This document shows positions 41,934 to 56,300 of a stretch of 64,000 nucleotides of DNA, one piece after another. The first letter of the stretch is position 1. The number at the start of each line of letters is the position of its first letter. Location of the stretch: NCBI RefSeq assembly GCF_036320965.1, contig NC_092287.1, positions 1,587,825-1,651,824 of the forward strand, written 5' to 3'. Origin of the DNA: Panulirus ornatus (Eukaryota > Arthropoda > Malacostraca > Decapoda > Palinuridae). The position numbers and the translations under genes were made by a program. The notes under the pieces are model-generated. The model was not told where the DNA came from. It worked only from the letters and a program-made list of their open reading frames with translations, and did not search any database.

Positions 41934-43238
41934 TATCACAGTACCGGACACTGGACACTCGACCATCCTGCAGCAGTAAGCTACTGTCCTAACCTTCTCT
42001 AAATAAATCAGTGTAGGACGGACCAGCCAGCTAGCCAGGTGGGCAGTAGTTATCTGTCTGCACCAAACTTCGGGATGGGTGTGAAGTGTTGAGTGCCCCC
42101 AGATACTGGGGGAGGCCCCAGGCCTTGCCAACTCCTGGGGGTCTCCCGCCTTAACACATCAGCCATCTCACCGGAAGTGCTCGGCCGACATGCAAATTAA
42201 CTGGTTGGCTCCGCCGCCACTCTCGCACCCCGACGGACGACCCCCTCCTTGCTCCTCCCCCTCACCTCAGTTCCTAGGGTAACACTGACATGTGATTGAT
42301 GATAGAGTTATGATGTGAAAGACACGAACGTCCCATTCAAACTGACAGTTCTTCTCAGCCTGACTTGATGACCAGCCTACAAACGTAGGAAGATATTGAT
42401 CATAAAGGAATTACCTGCGTATAGTCCACACTGTAGGAAGATCATTCTGTAGCTGTATGCGTCAGTTGTACTTCTCGTGAGGGATACTGGAACATCTTGG
42501 TAAAAGTTGTTAACAAGGGAAGAGAACGTGTGATGGTTACGTCACATGCCAAACACACTGCCATTAAAGGCGAAAGAAAAGAGAATGTCGTTCAACTCAA
42601 GGTGAATTAATGATTCGTGCAATATAATGGCCTTAGTTTGTTGAGGTGATATCCTCAGAACGGTGTAAGATTTGTATATTTTAAGAAAATTTAGTATTCC
42701 TTCTTGTGGTCATCCCTTCGTGAATATGTTCAACAGAAAACGGTGGCAATGGGCTGGGTGGGAGCAGCGAATGTCAGTCAGTGTTGCTTCGACGCTAAGC
42801 GTGTTGGGGTCAACTCGTTGCCGACCTGGATCCCTTATCAAGACGGAACTCTCGTATCATCGTAATCAAAGTTAAAATCATTTGATGGATAGTTTAACAT
42901 TTTCTTACATCACGAGTGCTTAACTACTATTAGCATACGAGTTTCTACGGTTGTTTTGAAGTTCTTTGTGAAATTAAACCGATGATATAGTGTGGTGCTT
43001 TGCTAGAGAGATCAAGGAAATATTATAACTGAAGTTGTGAATCAGTGCAGGTGATAGTGGCTTGGACGGGAGCCTGACTGTGGGGAAGATTTCCACTTAC
43101 ATGCTATGAACAGATGCACCCGAGGACTCACTGTGTCATCGCTGGACAGGAGATGTGTTGAAGCATTACAGAATGTAACATGGTAAGTGGAACTTGTTAT
43201 TTACACACACACACACTATGGGCAGTTATAGAGTACGA

Positions 43239-43242
<4 letters not shown>
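41932..43242. other. Intergenic, no gene recognised
   Basis: About 1.3 kb of mixed-composition DNA without repeats or known protein motifs. Confidence 0.5.

Positions 43243-43312
<70 letters not shown>
43243..43312. repeat. (TA)n at 3' side of RTE-12
   Basis: Pure TA of about 70 bp abutting the 3' UTR of minus-strand RTE-12. Confidence 0.97.
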
Positions 43313-43316
<4 letters not shown>

Positions 43317-45381
43317 ACACACGCACATATACATACCTATACATTTCAACGTATACATAGATATATACATACAGAGACATATACTTATATACACATGTAT
43401 ATAATTCATACTTGCTGCCCTTATTCATTCCCGTCGCCACCCCGCCGCACATGAAGTGACAACCCCACTTCGCGCACGCGCGCGAGGTAGCGTTAGGAAA
43501 AGACAACAAAGGCCACATTTGCTCACACTCTGTCTCTAGCTGTCATGTATAATGCATCAAAACCACAGCTCCCTTTCCACATCCAGGCCCCACAAAACTT
43601 TCTATGGTTTACCCCAGACGCTTCACATGCCTTGGTTCAATCCATTGACAGCACGTCGACCCCGGTATACCACATCGTTCCAATTCACTCTATTCCTTGC
43701 ACGCCTTCACCCTCCTGCATGTTCAGGCCCCGATAGCTCAAAATCTTTTTCACTCCATCCTCCCACCTCCAATTTGGTCTTCCACTTCTCCTCGTTCCCT
43801 CCACCTCTGAAACATATATCCTCTTCGTCAGTCTTTCCTCACTCATTCTCTCCATTTGACCAAACCATTTCAATACACCCTCTTCTGCTCTCTCAACCAC
43901 ACTCTTTTATTACCACACATCTCTCTTACCCTTTCATCACTTACTCGATGAAGCCACCTCACACCACATATTGTCCTCAAACATCTCATTTCCAACACAT
44001 CCACCCTCCTCCGCACAACCCTATCTATAGCCCACGCCTCGCAACCATATAACATTGTTGGAACCACTATTTCTTCAAACATACACATTTTCGCTTTCCG
44101 AGATGATGTTCTCGCCTTCTACACATTCTTCAACGCTCCCAGAACCTTCGCCCCCTCCCCCACCCTATGATTCACTTCCTCTTCCATGGTTCCATCCGCT
44201 GCCAAATCCACTTCCAGATATCTAAAACACTTCACTTCCTCCAGCTTTTCTCAATTCAAACTTACCACCCAATTGACTTGTCCCTCAATCCTACTGTACC
44301 TAATAACCTTGTTCTTATTCACATTCACTCTCAGCATTTTTCTTTCACACACTTTACCAAACTCAGTCACCAACTTCTGCAGTTTCTCACCCGAATCAGC
44401 CACCAGCGCTGTATCATCAGTGAACAAAAAATGACTCACTTCCCAAGCTCTTCCATCCACAACAGACTGCATACTTGCCCCTCTTTCCAAAACTCTTGCA
44501 TTCACCTCCCTGACAACCCCATCCATAAACAAATTAAACAACCATGGAGACATCACGCACCCCTGCCGGAAACCAACATTCACTGGGAACCAATCACTTT
44601 CCTCTCTTCCTACACGTACACATGCCTTACATCCTCGATAAAAACTTTTCACTGCTTCTAGCAACTTGCCTCCCACACCATATACTCTTACTACCTTTCA
44701 CAGAGCATCTCTATCAACTCTATCATATGCCTTCTCTAGATCCATAAATGCTACATACAAATCCATTTGTTTTTTCTAAGTATTTCTCACATACATTCTT
44801 CAAAGCAAACACCTGATCCACACATCCTCATCCACTTCTGAAACCACACTGCTCTTCCCCAATCTGATGCTCTGTACATGCCTTCACCCCTCTCAATCAG
44901 TACCCTTCCATATAATTTCCCAGGAATACTCAAAAAACGTATAACTCTGTAATTTGAACACTCACTCTTATCCCCTTTGCCTTTGTACAATGGCACTAAG
45001 CATGAATTCCGCCAATCCTCAGGCACTTCACTATGAGCCATACATACATTGAATATCCTCACCAACCAGTCAACAAAGCAGTCACCCTCTTTTTTAATAA
45101 TTCCGGTGCAATACCATCCAAACCCGCCGCCTTGCCGGCTTTCATCTTCCGCAAAGCTTTCACTACCTCTTCTCTGTTACCAAACCATTCTCACTGCCCC
45201 TCTCGCTTCGCACACCACTTGGGCCAAAACACCCTATATCTGCCACTCTGTCATCTAACACATTCAACAGACCTTCAAAATACTCACTCCATCTCCTTCT
45301 CATATCACTACTACTTGTTATTTTCTCCCCATTAGCCCCCTTCACCGATGTTCCCATTTGTTCTCTTGTCTTACGCACTTT
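43313..45381 (-). mobile_element. RTE-12: RTE copy with long 3' UTR, frameshifted RT
   Basis: Minus-strand copy from inside the long 3' UTR (the distal module is cut by the TA tract) to the MRKTREQMGTSVKGANG block. ORF pieces: LKWFGQMERM and GRPNWRWEDGV (43900-43685), GCEAWAIDRVV (44088-43870), motif B GFRQGCVMSPWLFNLF with HFLFTDDTALVADSG where FADD reads FTDD (44676-44251), IVPLYKGKGDK region as LVPLYKGKGDK (45065-44787), and SEYFEGLLNV (45378-45163). Each break is a one- or two-base indel. No endonuclease. Confidence 0.86.
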
Positions 45382-45450
45382 CGTCTATTTCCTGGCACTG
45401 CCACGATGACACGGGAAACAGCGACTAAGTAAAATAAATATCAAATAAAT
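45382..45450 (+). mobile_element. RTE-13: solitary 3' tail module
   Basis: Plus-strand TATTTCCTGGCACTGCCACG, then ACACGGGAAACAGCGACTAA, followed by an A/TAAATA tail. Only the terminal module of an RTE-type 3' UTR is present. Confidence 0.7.
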
Positions 45451-47385
45451 TTGGAAGGTTTGTTGAATGTGTTTGATGATAGAGTGGCAGATATAGGGTG
45501 TTTTGGTCGGGTGGTGTGCGAAATGAGAGGGTCGGGGAGAATGGTTTCGTAAACTGAGAAGAGGTAGTGAAGCTTCGCGGAAGATGAAAGCCGGCAAGGC
45601 GGCGGGTTCGGATGGTATTGCAGTAGAATATATTATGAAAGGGGGTGAAGTGTGATGCTTATTGGTTGATAGGGATATTCAATGTATGTATGGATCGTGG
45701 TGAAGTGCCTGAGGATTGGTGGAATGCATGCATAGTGCCATTGTACAAAGGCAAAGGGGATAAATGTGAGTGTTCAAACTACAGAGGCTTGTACAGAGCA
45801 TCAAATTGACGAAGAGCAGTGTGCTTTCAGAAGTGACAGAGGATGTGTGAATCAGGTGTTTGCTTTGAAGAATGTATGTGAGAAATACATAAAAAACAGA
45901 TGGATCTTCATGTAGCATTTATGGATCGGGAGAGGGCATATGATAGGGCTGATAGAGATGTTTTGTGGAAGGTTTTAAGAGTATATGGTGTGGAAAGTAA
46001 GTTCCTGGAAGCAGTGAAAAGTTTTCACCAAGGGTGTAAAGTATGTGTACGAGTAAGAAGAGAGGAGAGTGACTTGTTCCCATTGAATGTCGGTTTTTGG
46101 TAGGGGTGTGGGATTTTCCCGTGGTTGTTTAATTTGTTCATGGATGGGATGGTTAGGGGGGTAAGTGCAAGAGTTTTGGAGAGGAGGGCGAGTATGTAGT
46201 CTGTTGGGGCTGAGAGAGCTTGGGAAGTGAGCCAGTTGTTGTTCGCCGATGATACAGCTCTGGTGGCTGATTCGAGTGAGAAACTGCAGAAGTTGGTGAC
46301 TGAGTTTGGAAAAGTGTGTGAAAGGAGAAAGTTAAGAGTAAATGTAAATAAGAGCAAGGTTATCAGGTTCAGTAGGGTTGAGGGACAAGTTAACTGGAAA
46401 GTAGGTTTGAATGGAGAAGAATTGAAGAGATCGAAGTGTTTCTGATATCTGGGCGTGGACTTAGCAGCGAAGGGAAGTGAGTCACATGGTATGGGAGTGG
46501 GCGAAGGATCTGGGAGCAATGAAGAATGTGTGGAAGGAGATAACATTATCTAGGAGAGCAAAAATGGGTATGTTTGAAGGAATAGTAGTCCCAACAATAT
46601 CATATGGTTCTGAGGCATGGGCAATAGATAGGGTTGTATAAGGAAGATGAATGTGTTGGAAATGAAATGTTTGAAGACAATATGTGGTGAGTTCGTTTGA
46701 TCGAGAAAATAATGAAAGGGTAAGAGAAATGTGTGGAAATAAAAAGTGTGTGGTTGAGAGAGCAGAAGAGGGTGTGTTGAAATGGTTTAGACATATGGAG
46801 AGAATGAGTGAGGAAAGATTGACAAATAGGTTATATGTGTCAGAGGTGGAGGGCACAAGAAGCGAGGAGACCAAATGAGAGGTGGAAGGATGCAGTAAAA
46901 AAGATTTTGAGCGATCGGGGCCTGAACATATAGGAGGGTGATAGGCGTACAAGGAACATAGTAAATTTGAACGATGTGGTATACCGGGATCGACGTATTG
47001 TCAATGGACTGAACCAGGGCATGAAAATCTTCTGGGCTAAACCATGCAAAGGTCTGTGGAGCCTGAATGTGGTTACGGAGTTGCGGTCTTCGTGCATTAC
47101 ACAAGATAGGTAGAGACTAAGTGTGAACGAATGTAGCCTTTTTTGTCTGTTTTTCTGGCGCTACCTCGTTGAAGTAGGGGTTAGCGATACTGTTCCTCAG
47201 GGGCGGGTAGCGTCGGAAGAGGATGAAGGCAAGAAAGTATGAATATGTATCATGTGTATGTCTGTATATGTGTATGTAGGTATATGTTTATATGTATTGA
47301 TAGGTATATGTATGTATATATGTACACCTATGTACATTATATGTATGTATATATATGTGTGTAGAGGCGTTCATATATATATAAA
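45451..47385 (+). mobile_element. RTE-14: decayed RTE copy, RT and 3' UTR
   Basis: Starts at the EGLLNVFDDRVADIG block and runs through broken RT to a 3' UTR (about 46990-47385). Recognisable pieces: AFMDRERAYDRAD (45900-46103), LLFADDTALVADSS with intact FADD (46227-46445), and WFRHMERM with SEVEGTRSEE (46684-46878). A block around 45790 is deleted between NYRG and TEHQI. The 3' UTR passes through ATATATATAAAGG directly into the truncated endonuclease of RTE-15. Confidence 0.83.
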
Positions 47386-50140
47386 GGGGAGGAATGGTTT
47401 GGGAAAGTCTTGGGAGTAAAGTCAGGGGTTGGTGAGAGGACAAGAGCTAAGGAAGGAGCAGCACTACTCCTGAAGCAGGAGTTGTGGGAGTGTGTGATAG
47501 AGTGTAAGAAAGTAATTTCTAGATTGATTTGGGTAAAACTGAAAGTGGATGGAGAGAGATGGGTGATTATCAGTACTTATGCACCTGGTCATGAGAAGAA
47601 AAACCATGAGCGGCAAGCGTTTTGGGAGTAGCTAAATGAGTGTTACAGCAGTTTTGATGCACGAGACCGGGTTGTGCTAATGGGTGATTTTTTTATGCGA
47701 AGGTGAGTAGATTTTTAGTTGAGGGTAGAATTGATGTAAATAGGGTATTCACTGTTGTGAATAAAAAAAGGTAAAAAGCTTTTGGATTTGTGTGCTGAAA
47801 AAAGACTGGCGAATGGGAATATTTGGCTTAAAAAGAGATATATACGTAGTTATACGCATGTGACCAGGAGAGATGGTCAAAGGGCAATATTAGATTACGT
47901 GTTAATTGATAGGCGTGTAAGAGAGAGACTTTTGGATGTCAATGTACTGAAAGGGGCAGCTGGAGGGATGTATGGTCACTATTTCGTGGAGGCGAGGGTG
48001 AAGATTTGTAGAGGTTTCAAAAAAGAATAGAGAATGTTGGGGAGAAGAGAGTGGTGAGAGTAAGTGAGCTTAGAAAGGAGACTTGTGTGAGGAAGTAACA
48101 GAGAAGTTAAGTATATAATGGCAAAAGGTGAGAACAAATGACGTGAGGGGTATGGGTGAGGAATAGGATGTATTCAGGGAAGCAGTGAGAGCTTGTGCTA
48201 AAGATGCATGTGGCATGTGAAAGGTGGGAGGTAGGCAGATTAGAAAGGGTCGGATGAAGAAGTAAAGTTGTTGGTGAAAGAGAAAAAGAGAGAAATTTGG
48301 ACGATACTTGAAAGTAAAGATTGAAAAAGAGGGCTAATGAATGTTGGGGTGAGAGAGTATCATTAAACTTGAGGGAGAATAAAAAGATTTTTGGGGGGAA
48401 GGTAAATAACGCACGTAAGATAAGAGAACAAAGGGGAATATCGATGAAGGGGGCAAGTGGGGAAGTAATGACAGGTAGTGATGAAGTAAGAAGGAAATAA
48501 AGTGAGTATTTTGAAGGTTTTGTTGAATGTTTTGATGCTAGAGTAGCAGATATATGATGTTTTGGACGGGGTGGTGTGTGAAGCGAGAGGGTCAGGGAAA
48601 ATGTTTTTCTTCAGAGGGAAGAGGCTGTGAAAGCTTTGCGGAAGATGAAATCCGGCAAGGCGGCGGGTTTGGATGACGTGTATTGTTGATCGGTTGTAAG
48701 TATATTCATTGTATGTTTGGATCGTGGTGAAGTGCCTGAGGATTGGCGGAATGCATCCATAGTGCCATTGTACAAAGACAAAGGGGATAAAGGTGAGTGT
48801 TCAAACTACAGAGGCATAAGTTTGTTGACTGTTCCTGGGATATTGTATGGTAGGGTATTGATTGAGAGGGAGAAGACATGCATTTATGGATAGGGTGGTT
48901 AGGGAGGTAAATGCAAGAGTTTTGGAGAGAGGGGCGGATATGTAGTCTGTTGGGGACGAGAGGACATGGGAAGGAAATCAGTTGTTGTTCGCCGATGATA
49001 CAGCTCTGGTGGCTGATTCGAGTGAGGAACTGCAGAAGTTGGTGACTGAGTTTGGAAAAGTGTGTAAAAGGAGATAGTTGAAAGTGCATGTGAATAAGAG
49101 CAAGGTTATAAGGTTCAGTAGGGTTGAGGGCCAAGTTAATTGGGATGTAAGTTTGAATGGAGAAAAGGGATGTAAAGGATGTAAAGTGTTTTTGATATCT
49201 GGGCGTGGACGTAACAGCGAATGGAATCATGGAAGCAGAAGTGAGTCACAGGGTGAGGGAAGGGGCGAAGGTTCTGGGAGCGATGAAGAATGAGTGGAAG
49301 GAGAGAACGTTATTCCGGAGTGCAAAAATGAGTATGTTTGAAGGAATAGTAGTTCCAACAATATTTCATGGTTGCGAGGCATGGGCAATAGATAGGGTTG
49401 TATGAAGAGGATGGATGTGTTGGACATGAAATGTTTGAGGACAATATGTGATGTGAGTTGGTTTGATCGAGAAAGTAATGAAAGGGTAAGCGAAATGTGT
49501 GGAAATAAAAAGTGTGTGGTTGAGGGAGCAGATGAGGGTGTGTTGAAATGATTTGGACATATGGAGAGAATAGGTTAGGAAAGATTGACAAAGAGGTTAT
49601 TTGTGTCAGAGGTGGAGGGTACAAGAGGCGGGGAGACCAAATTGGAAGTAGAAGGATGGAGTGAAAAAGATTTTAAGCGATCGGGGCCTGAACATATAGA
49701 AGAGTGAAAGGCGTGCAAGGAATAGAGTGAATTGGAACGACGTGGTATACCGGGGTTGATGTATTGTCAATGGACTGAACCAGGGCATGAAAAACGTCTA
49801 GGGCAAACCATGCAAAGATTTGTGGAGCCTGAACGTGGATACGGAGCTGCGGTTTTGGTGCATTACACACGATAGGTAGAGACTAAGTATGAACGAATGT
49901 AGCCTTTTTTGTCTGTTTTCCTGGCGCTACCTCGTTGAAGTAGGGGTTAGCGATACTGTTTCCTCAGGGGCGGGTAGCGTCGGAAGAGATGAAGGCAAGC
50001 AAGTATGAATATGTATCATGTGTATGTCTGTATATGTGTATGTATGTATGTGCATATGTATTGATATGTATAAGTATGTATAGATGTACACCTATGTATA
50101 TATGTATGTATATATATGTGTGTAGAGGCGTTCATATATA
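47386..50140 (+). mobile_element. RTE-15: first unit of a tandem series of dead RTE copies
   Basis: Starts inside the endonuclease ([20 protein letters not shown], 47391 onward). A TAG after the FWE residues (near 47629) and a T-run frameshift in the GD(L/F)N motif (near 47690) kill it. YVLIDRRVRERLLDVNVL and AGGMYGHYFVEARVKICRG follow (47782-48030). RT is strongly rearranged: motif A and most of motif B are deleted near 48880, while LLFADDTALVADSS remains near 48985. The 3' UTR ends at 50140 with the same junction sequence as RTE-14. Confidence 0.84.
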
Positions 50141-53100
50141 TAAAGGTTAAGAATGGTTTGGGAAAGTCTTGGGAGTAAAGTCAGGGGTTGGTGAGAGGAC
50201 AAGAGCTAAGGAAGGAGCTAGCACTACTCCTGAAGCAGGAGTTGTGGGAGTATGTGATAGAGTGTAAGAAAGTAATTTCTAGATTGATTTGGGTAAAACT
50301 GAAAGTGGATGGAGAGAGATGGGTGATTATCAGTACTTATGCACCTGGTCATGAGAAGAAAAACCATGAGCGGCAAGCGTTTTGGGAGTAGCTAAATGAG
50401 TGTTACAGCAGTTTTGATGCACGAGACCGGGTTGTGCTAATGGGTGATTTTTTTATGCGAAGGTGAGTAGATTGGTAGTTGAGGGTAGAATTGATGTACA
50501 TCGGGTATTCATTGTTGTGAATAAAAAAAGGTAAAAAGCTTTTGGATTTCTGTGCTGAAAAAAGACTGGCGAATGGGAATACCTGGTTTATAAAGAGATA
50601 TACGTAATTATACGTATGTGACTAGGAGAGATGATCAACTGGGAATATTAGATTAGTACTAATTGATAGGCATATAAAAGAGACTTTTGGATGTCAGTGA
50701 ACTGATTAGGGAAGCTGGGGGGATGTATGGTCATTATTGTGTGTAGGCGAAGGTGAAGATTTGTAGAGGTTTTCAAAAAAGAATAGAGAATGTTGGGGAG
50801 AAGAGAATGATGAGAGTAAGTGAGCTTAGAAAGAAGATTTGTGTGAGGAAGGACCAGAAGAGATTGAATGTATAATGGCAAAAGATGAAGCAAATGACAT
50901 GACGAGTATGGGTGAGGAATAGGATGTATTCAGGGAAGCAGTGAGAGCTTGTGCAAAAGATGCATGTGGCATGAGAAAGGTGGAATGTGGAAAGATTAGA
51001 AAGGGTATTGACTAGTGGGATGAAGAAGTAGAGTTGTTAGTGAAAGAGAAAAGAGAGACGTTTGGGCGAAACTTGAAAGTAAGGTGTGGAAATGACTAAT
51101 AGATCTATAAAAGAAAGCGGCAGGAGGTTATGAGAAAGTTGCAAGGATTGAAAAAGAGGGCAAATGAGAGTTGGGGTGAGAGAGTATCATTAAACTTTAG
51201 GGAGAATAAAAAGATGTTTTGGAAGGACGTAAATAACGTGCGTAAGACAAGAAAACAAAGGGGAATATCGATGAAGGGGGCAAGTGGAGAAGTAATAACA
51301 GGTAGTGATGAAGTAAAAAGGAAATAAATTGAGTATTTTGAAGGTTTTGTTGGATATGTTTAATGCTAGAGTAGCAGATATAGGGTGTTTTGGATGGAGT
51401 GGTTTGCGAAGTGAGAGGGTGAGGGAAAATGTTTTGGTTAAGAGAGAAGAGGTGGTGAAAGCTTTGCGGAAGATGAAATCCGGCAAGGCGGCGGGTTGGA
51501 TAACATATGTTGTTGACTGGTTGGTAGGGATATTCAATGTATGTTTGGATCATGGTGAAGTGCCTGAGGATTGACGGAAAGCATTCATAGTGCCATTGTA
51601 TAAAGGCAAAGGGGATAAAGGTGAGTGTTCAAACTACAGAGGCATAAGTTTGTTGACTATTCCTGGGATATTGTATGGTAGGGTATTGATTGAGAGGGTG
51701 AAGACATGCACAGAGAATCAGATTGGGGAGAAGCAGAGTGGTTTTAGAAGTAGTAGAGGATATGTGGATCAGGGGTTTGTATTGAAGAATGTGTGAGAAT
51801 ATCTTATATAAACTGATAGATTTCTATGTAGCATTTATAGATCTGAAGCAGGCATATGATAGGGTTGATAGAGATGCTTTGCGGAAGGACTTGAGAATAT
51901 ATGGTGTGGAAGGTAAGCTGCTACAAGCAGTGAAAACTTTTTACCAAGGATGTAAGGCATGTATATGAGTAAGAAGAGAGAAGAGCAATTGGTTCCCAGT
52001 AAAGGCTGGTCTGCATCATGGGTGTGTGATGTCCCCATTGTTATTTGTTATTTACTTATGGTTGGGGTGGTTAGGGAGGTAAATGCAAGAGTTTTGGAGA
52101 GAGGGGCGAATATATAGTCTGTTGGGGATGAGAGGAGATGGAAAGGAAATCAGTTGTTGTTCGCCGATGATACAGCTCTGTTGGCTGATTCGAGTGAGAA
52201 ACTGCAGAAGTTGGTACAGAGTTTGGAAAAGTGTGTAAAAGGAGATAGTTGAAAGTGAATGTGAATAAGAGCAAGGTTATAATGTTCAGTAGGGTTGAGG
52301 GCCAAGTTAATTGGGATGTAAGTTTGAATGGAGAAAAATCGGAGGAAGTAAAGTGTTTTTGATATCTGGGCGTGGACTTAGCAGCCTAATGGAACCAAGG
52401 AAGCGGAAGTGAGTCACAGGGTGAGGGAAGGGGCGAAGGTTCTGGGAGCGGTGAAGAATGTGTGGAAGGAGAGAACGTTATTCCGGAGTGCAAAAATGAG
52501 TATGTTTGAAGGAATAGTAGTTCCAACAATATTTCATGGTTGCGAGGCATGGGCAATAGATAGGGTTGTATGAAGAGGATGGATGTGTTGGACATGAAAT
52601 GTTTGAGGACAATATGTGATGTGAGTTGGTTTGATCGAGAAAGTAATGAAAGGGTAAGCGAAATGTGTGGAAATAAAAAGTGTGTGGTTGAGGGAGCAGA
52701 TGAGGGTGTGTTGAAATGATTTGGACATATGGAGAGAATAGGTTAGGAAAGATTGACAAAGAGGTTATTTGTGTCAGAGGTGGAGGGTACAAGAGGCGGG
52801 GAGACCAAATTGGAAGTAGAAGGATGGAGTGAAAAAGATTTTAAGCGATCGGGGCCTGAACATATAGAAGAGTGAAAGGCGTGCAAGGAATAGAGTGAAT
52901 TGGAACGACGTGGTATACCGGGGTTGATGTATTGTCAATGGACTGAACCAGGGCATGAAAAACGTCTAGGGCAAACCATGCAAAGATTTGTGGAGCCTGA
53001 ACGTGGATACGGAGCTGCGGTTTTGGTGCATTACACACGATAGGTAGAGACTAAGTATGAACGAATGTAGCCTTTTTTGTCTGTTTTCCTGGCGCTACCT

Positions 53101-53310
53101 CGTTGAAGTAGGGGTTAGCGATACTGTTTCTAAGGGGCGGGTAGCGTCGGAAGAAGATGAAGGTAAGCAAGTATGAATATGTATCATGTGTACGTATGTA
53201 TGTTTATGTGTATGTATATGTATGTGCATATGTATAGATATGTATAAGTATGTATAGATGTATACATATGTATATGTATGTATATATGTGTGTATGGACG
53301 TTCATATATA
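50141..53310 (+). mobile_element. RTE-16: second tandem unit, nearly identical in part to RTE-17
   Basis: Same start point, same TAG after FWE (near 50389), same T-run frameshift in the endonuclease and same TAA after the VKRK residues (near 51325) as RTE-15. RT pieces: SLNFRENKKMFWKDVNNVR (51130-51327), KMKSGKAAG (51329-51574), LYKGKGDKGECSNYRGISLL (51590-51796), and FADDTALLADSS near 52160. The C-terminal part from about 52480 matches RTE-15 from about 49312 rather than its own neighbourhood, marking a recombination join. Confidence 0.85.
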
Positions 53311-56300
53311 TAAAGGTTAAGAATGGTTTGGGAAAGTTTTGGGAGTAAAGTCAGGGGTTGGTGAGAGGTCAAGAGCTAAGGAAGGAGTAGCACTACTCCT
53401 GAAGCAGGAGTTGTGGGAGTATGTGATAGTGTGTAAGAAAATAATTTCTAGATTGATTTGGGTAAAACTGAAAGTGGATGGAGAGAGATGGGTGATTATG
53501 AGTACTTATGCACCTGGTCATGAGAAGAAAAACCATGAGACGCAAGCGTTCTGGGAGTAGCTGAATGAGTGTTACAGCAGTTTTGATGCACGAGACCGGG
53601 TTGTGCTAATGGGTGATTTTTTTATGCGAAGGTGAGTAGATTGGTAGTTGAGGGTAGAATTGATGTACATCGGGTATTCATTGTTGTGAATAAAAAAAGG
53701 TAAAAAGCTTTTGGATTTCTGTGCTGAAAAAAGACTGGCGAATGGGAATACCTGGTTTATAAAGAGATATACGTAATTATACGTATGTGACTAGGAGAGA
53801 TGATCAACTGGGAATATTAGATTAGTACTAATTGATAGGCATATAAAAGAGACTTTTGGATGTCAGTGAACTGATTAGGGAAGCTGGGGGGATGTATGGT
53901 CATTATTGTGTGTAGGCGAAGGTGAAGATTTGTAGAGGTTTTCAAAAAAGAATAGAGAATGTTGGGGAGAAGAGAATGATGAGAGTAAGTGAGCTTAGAA
54001 AGAAGATTTGTGTGAGGAAGGACCAGAAGAGATTGAATGTATAATGGCAAAAGATGAAGCAAATGACATGACGAGTATGGGTGAGGAATAGGATGTATTC
54101 AGGGAAGCAGTGAGAGCTTGTGCAAAAGATGCATGTGGCATGAGAAAGGTGGAATGTGGAAAGATTAGAAAGGGTATTGACTAGTGGGATGAAGAAGTAG
54201 AGTTGTTAGTGAAAGAGAAAAGAGAGACGTTTGGGCGAAACTTGAAAGTAAGGTGTGGAAATGACTAATAGATCTATAAAAGAAAGCGGCAGGAGGTTAT
54301 GAGAAAGTTGCAAGGATTGAAAAAGAGGGCAAATGAGAGTTGGGGTGAGAGAGTATCATTAAACTTTAGGGAGAATAAAAAGATGTTTTGGAAGGACGTA
54401 AATAACGTGCGTAAGACAAGACAACAAAGGGGAATATCGATGAAGGGGGCAAGTGGAGAAGTAATAACAGGTAGTGATGAAGTAAAAAGGAAATAAATTG
54501 AGTATTCTGAAGGTTTTGTTGGATATGTTTAATGCTAGAGTAGCAGATATAGGGTGTTTTGGATGGAGTGGTTTGCGAAGTGAGAGGGTGAGGGAAAATG
54601 TTTTGGTTAAGAGAGAGAAGAGGTGGTGAAAGCTTTGCGGAAGATGAAATCCGGCAAGGCGGCGGGTTGGATAACATATGTTGTTGACTGGTTGGTAGGG
54701 ATATTCAATGTATGTTTGGATCATGGTGAAGTGCCTGAGGATTGTCGGAAAGCATTCATAGTGCCATTGTATAAAGGCAAAGGGGATAAAGGTGAGTGTT
54801 CAAACTACAGAGGCATAAGTTTGTTGACTATTCCTGGGATATTGTATGGTAGGGTATCGATTGAGAGGGTGAAGACATGCACAGAGAATCAGATTGGGAG
54901 GAAGCAGAGTGGTTTTAGAAGTAGTAGAGGATATGTGGATCAGGGGTTTGTATTGAAGAATGTGTGAGAATATCTTATATAAACTGATAGATTTCTATGT
55001 AGCATTTATAGATCTGAAGCAGGCATATGATAGGGTTGATAGAGATGCTTTGCGGAAGGACTTGAGAATATATGGTGTGGAAGGTAAGCTGCTACAAGCA
55101 GTGAAAACTTTTTACCAAGGATGTAAGGCATGTATATGAGTAAGAAGAGAGAAGAGCAATTGGTTCCCAGTAAAGGCTGGTCTGCATCATGGGTGTGTGA
55201 TGTCCCCATTGTTATTTGTTATTTACTTATGGTTGGGGTGGTTAGGGAGGTAAATGCAAGAGTTTTGGAGAGAGGGGCGAATATATAGTCTGTTGGGGAT
55301 GAGAGGAGATGGAAAGGAAATCAGTTGTTGTTCGCCGATGATACAGCTCTGTTGGCTGATTCGAGTGAGAAACTGCAGAAGTTGGTACAGAGTTTGGAAA
55401 AGTGTGTAAAAGGAGATAGTTGAAAGTGAATGTGAATAAGAGCAAGGTTATAATGTTCAGTAGGGTTGAGGGCCAAGTTAATTGGGATGTAAGTTTGAAT
55501 GGAGAAAAATCGGAGGAAGTAAAGTGTTTTTGATATCTGGGCGTGGACTTAGCAGCCTAATGGAACCAAGGAAGCGGAAGTGAGTCACAGGGTGAGGGAA
55601 GGGGCGAAGGTTCTGGGAGCGGTGAAGAATGTGTGGAAGGAGAGAATGTTATCTCGAAGTGCAAAAATGAGTATGTTTGGAGGAATAGTAGTTCCAACAA
55701 TATTTTATGGTTGCGAGGCATGGGCAATAGATAGGGTTGTATGAAGAGGATGGATGTGTTGGAGATGAAATGTTTGAGGACAATATGTGGTGTGAGTTGT
55801 TTTGATCGAGAAAGTAATAAAAGTGTAAGCGAAATGTGTGGAAACAAAATCTGTGTGGTTGAGAGAGCAGATGAGGGTGTGTTGACATGGCTTGGACATA
55901 TGGAGAGAATGAGTGAGGAAAGATTGACAAAGAGGTTATTTGAGTCAGAGGTGGAGGGCACAAGAAGCGGGGAGACCAAACTGCTGGTAGAAGGATGGAG
56001 TGAAAAAGATTTTAAGCGATAAGGGCCTGAACATATAGGAGGGTGAAAGGCGTGCAATGAATAAAGTTAATTATAACGATGTGGTATACCGGGGTCGACG
56101 TATTGTCAATGGACTGAACCAGGGCATGGAAAACGTCTGGGGCAAACCATGCAAAGATTTGTGAAGCCTGAACGTGGATACGGAGCTGCGGCTTTGGTGC
56201 ATTACACACGATAGGTAGAGACTAAGTGTGAGCGAATGTAGCCTTTTTTTGTCTGTTTTCCTGGCGCTACCTCGTTGAAGTAGGGGTTAGCGATACTGTT

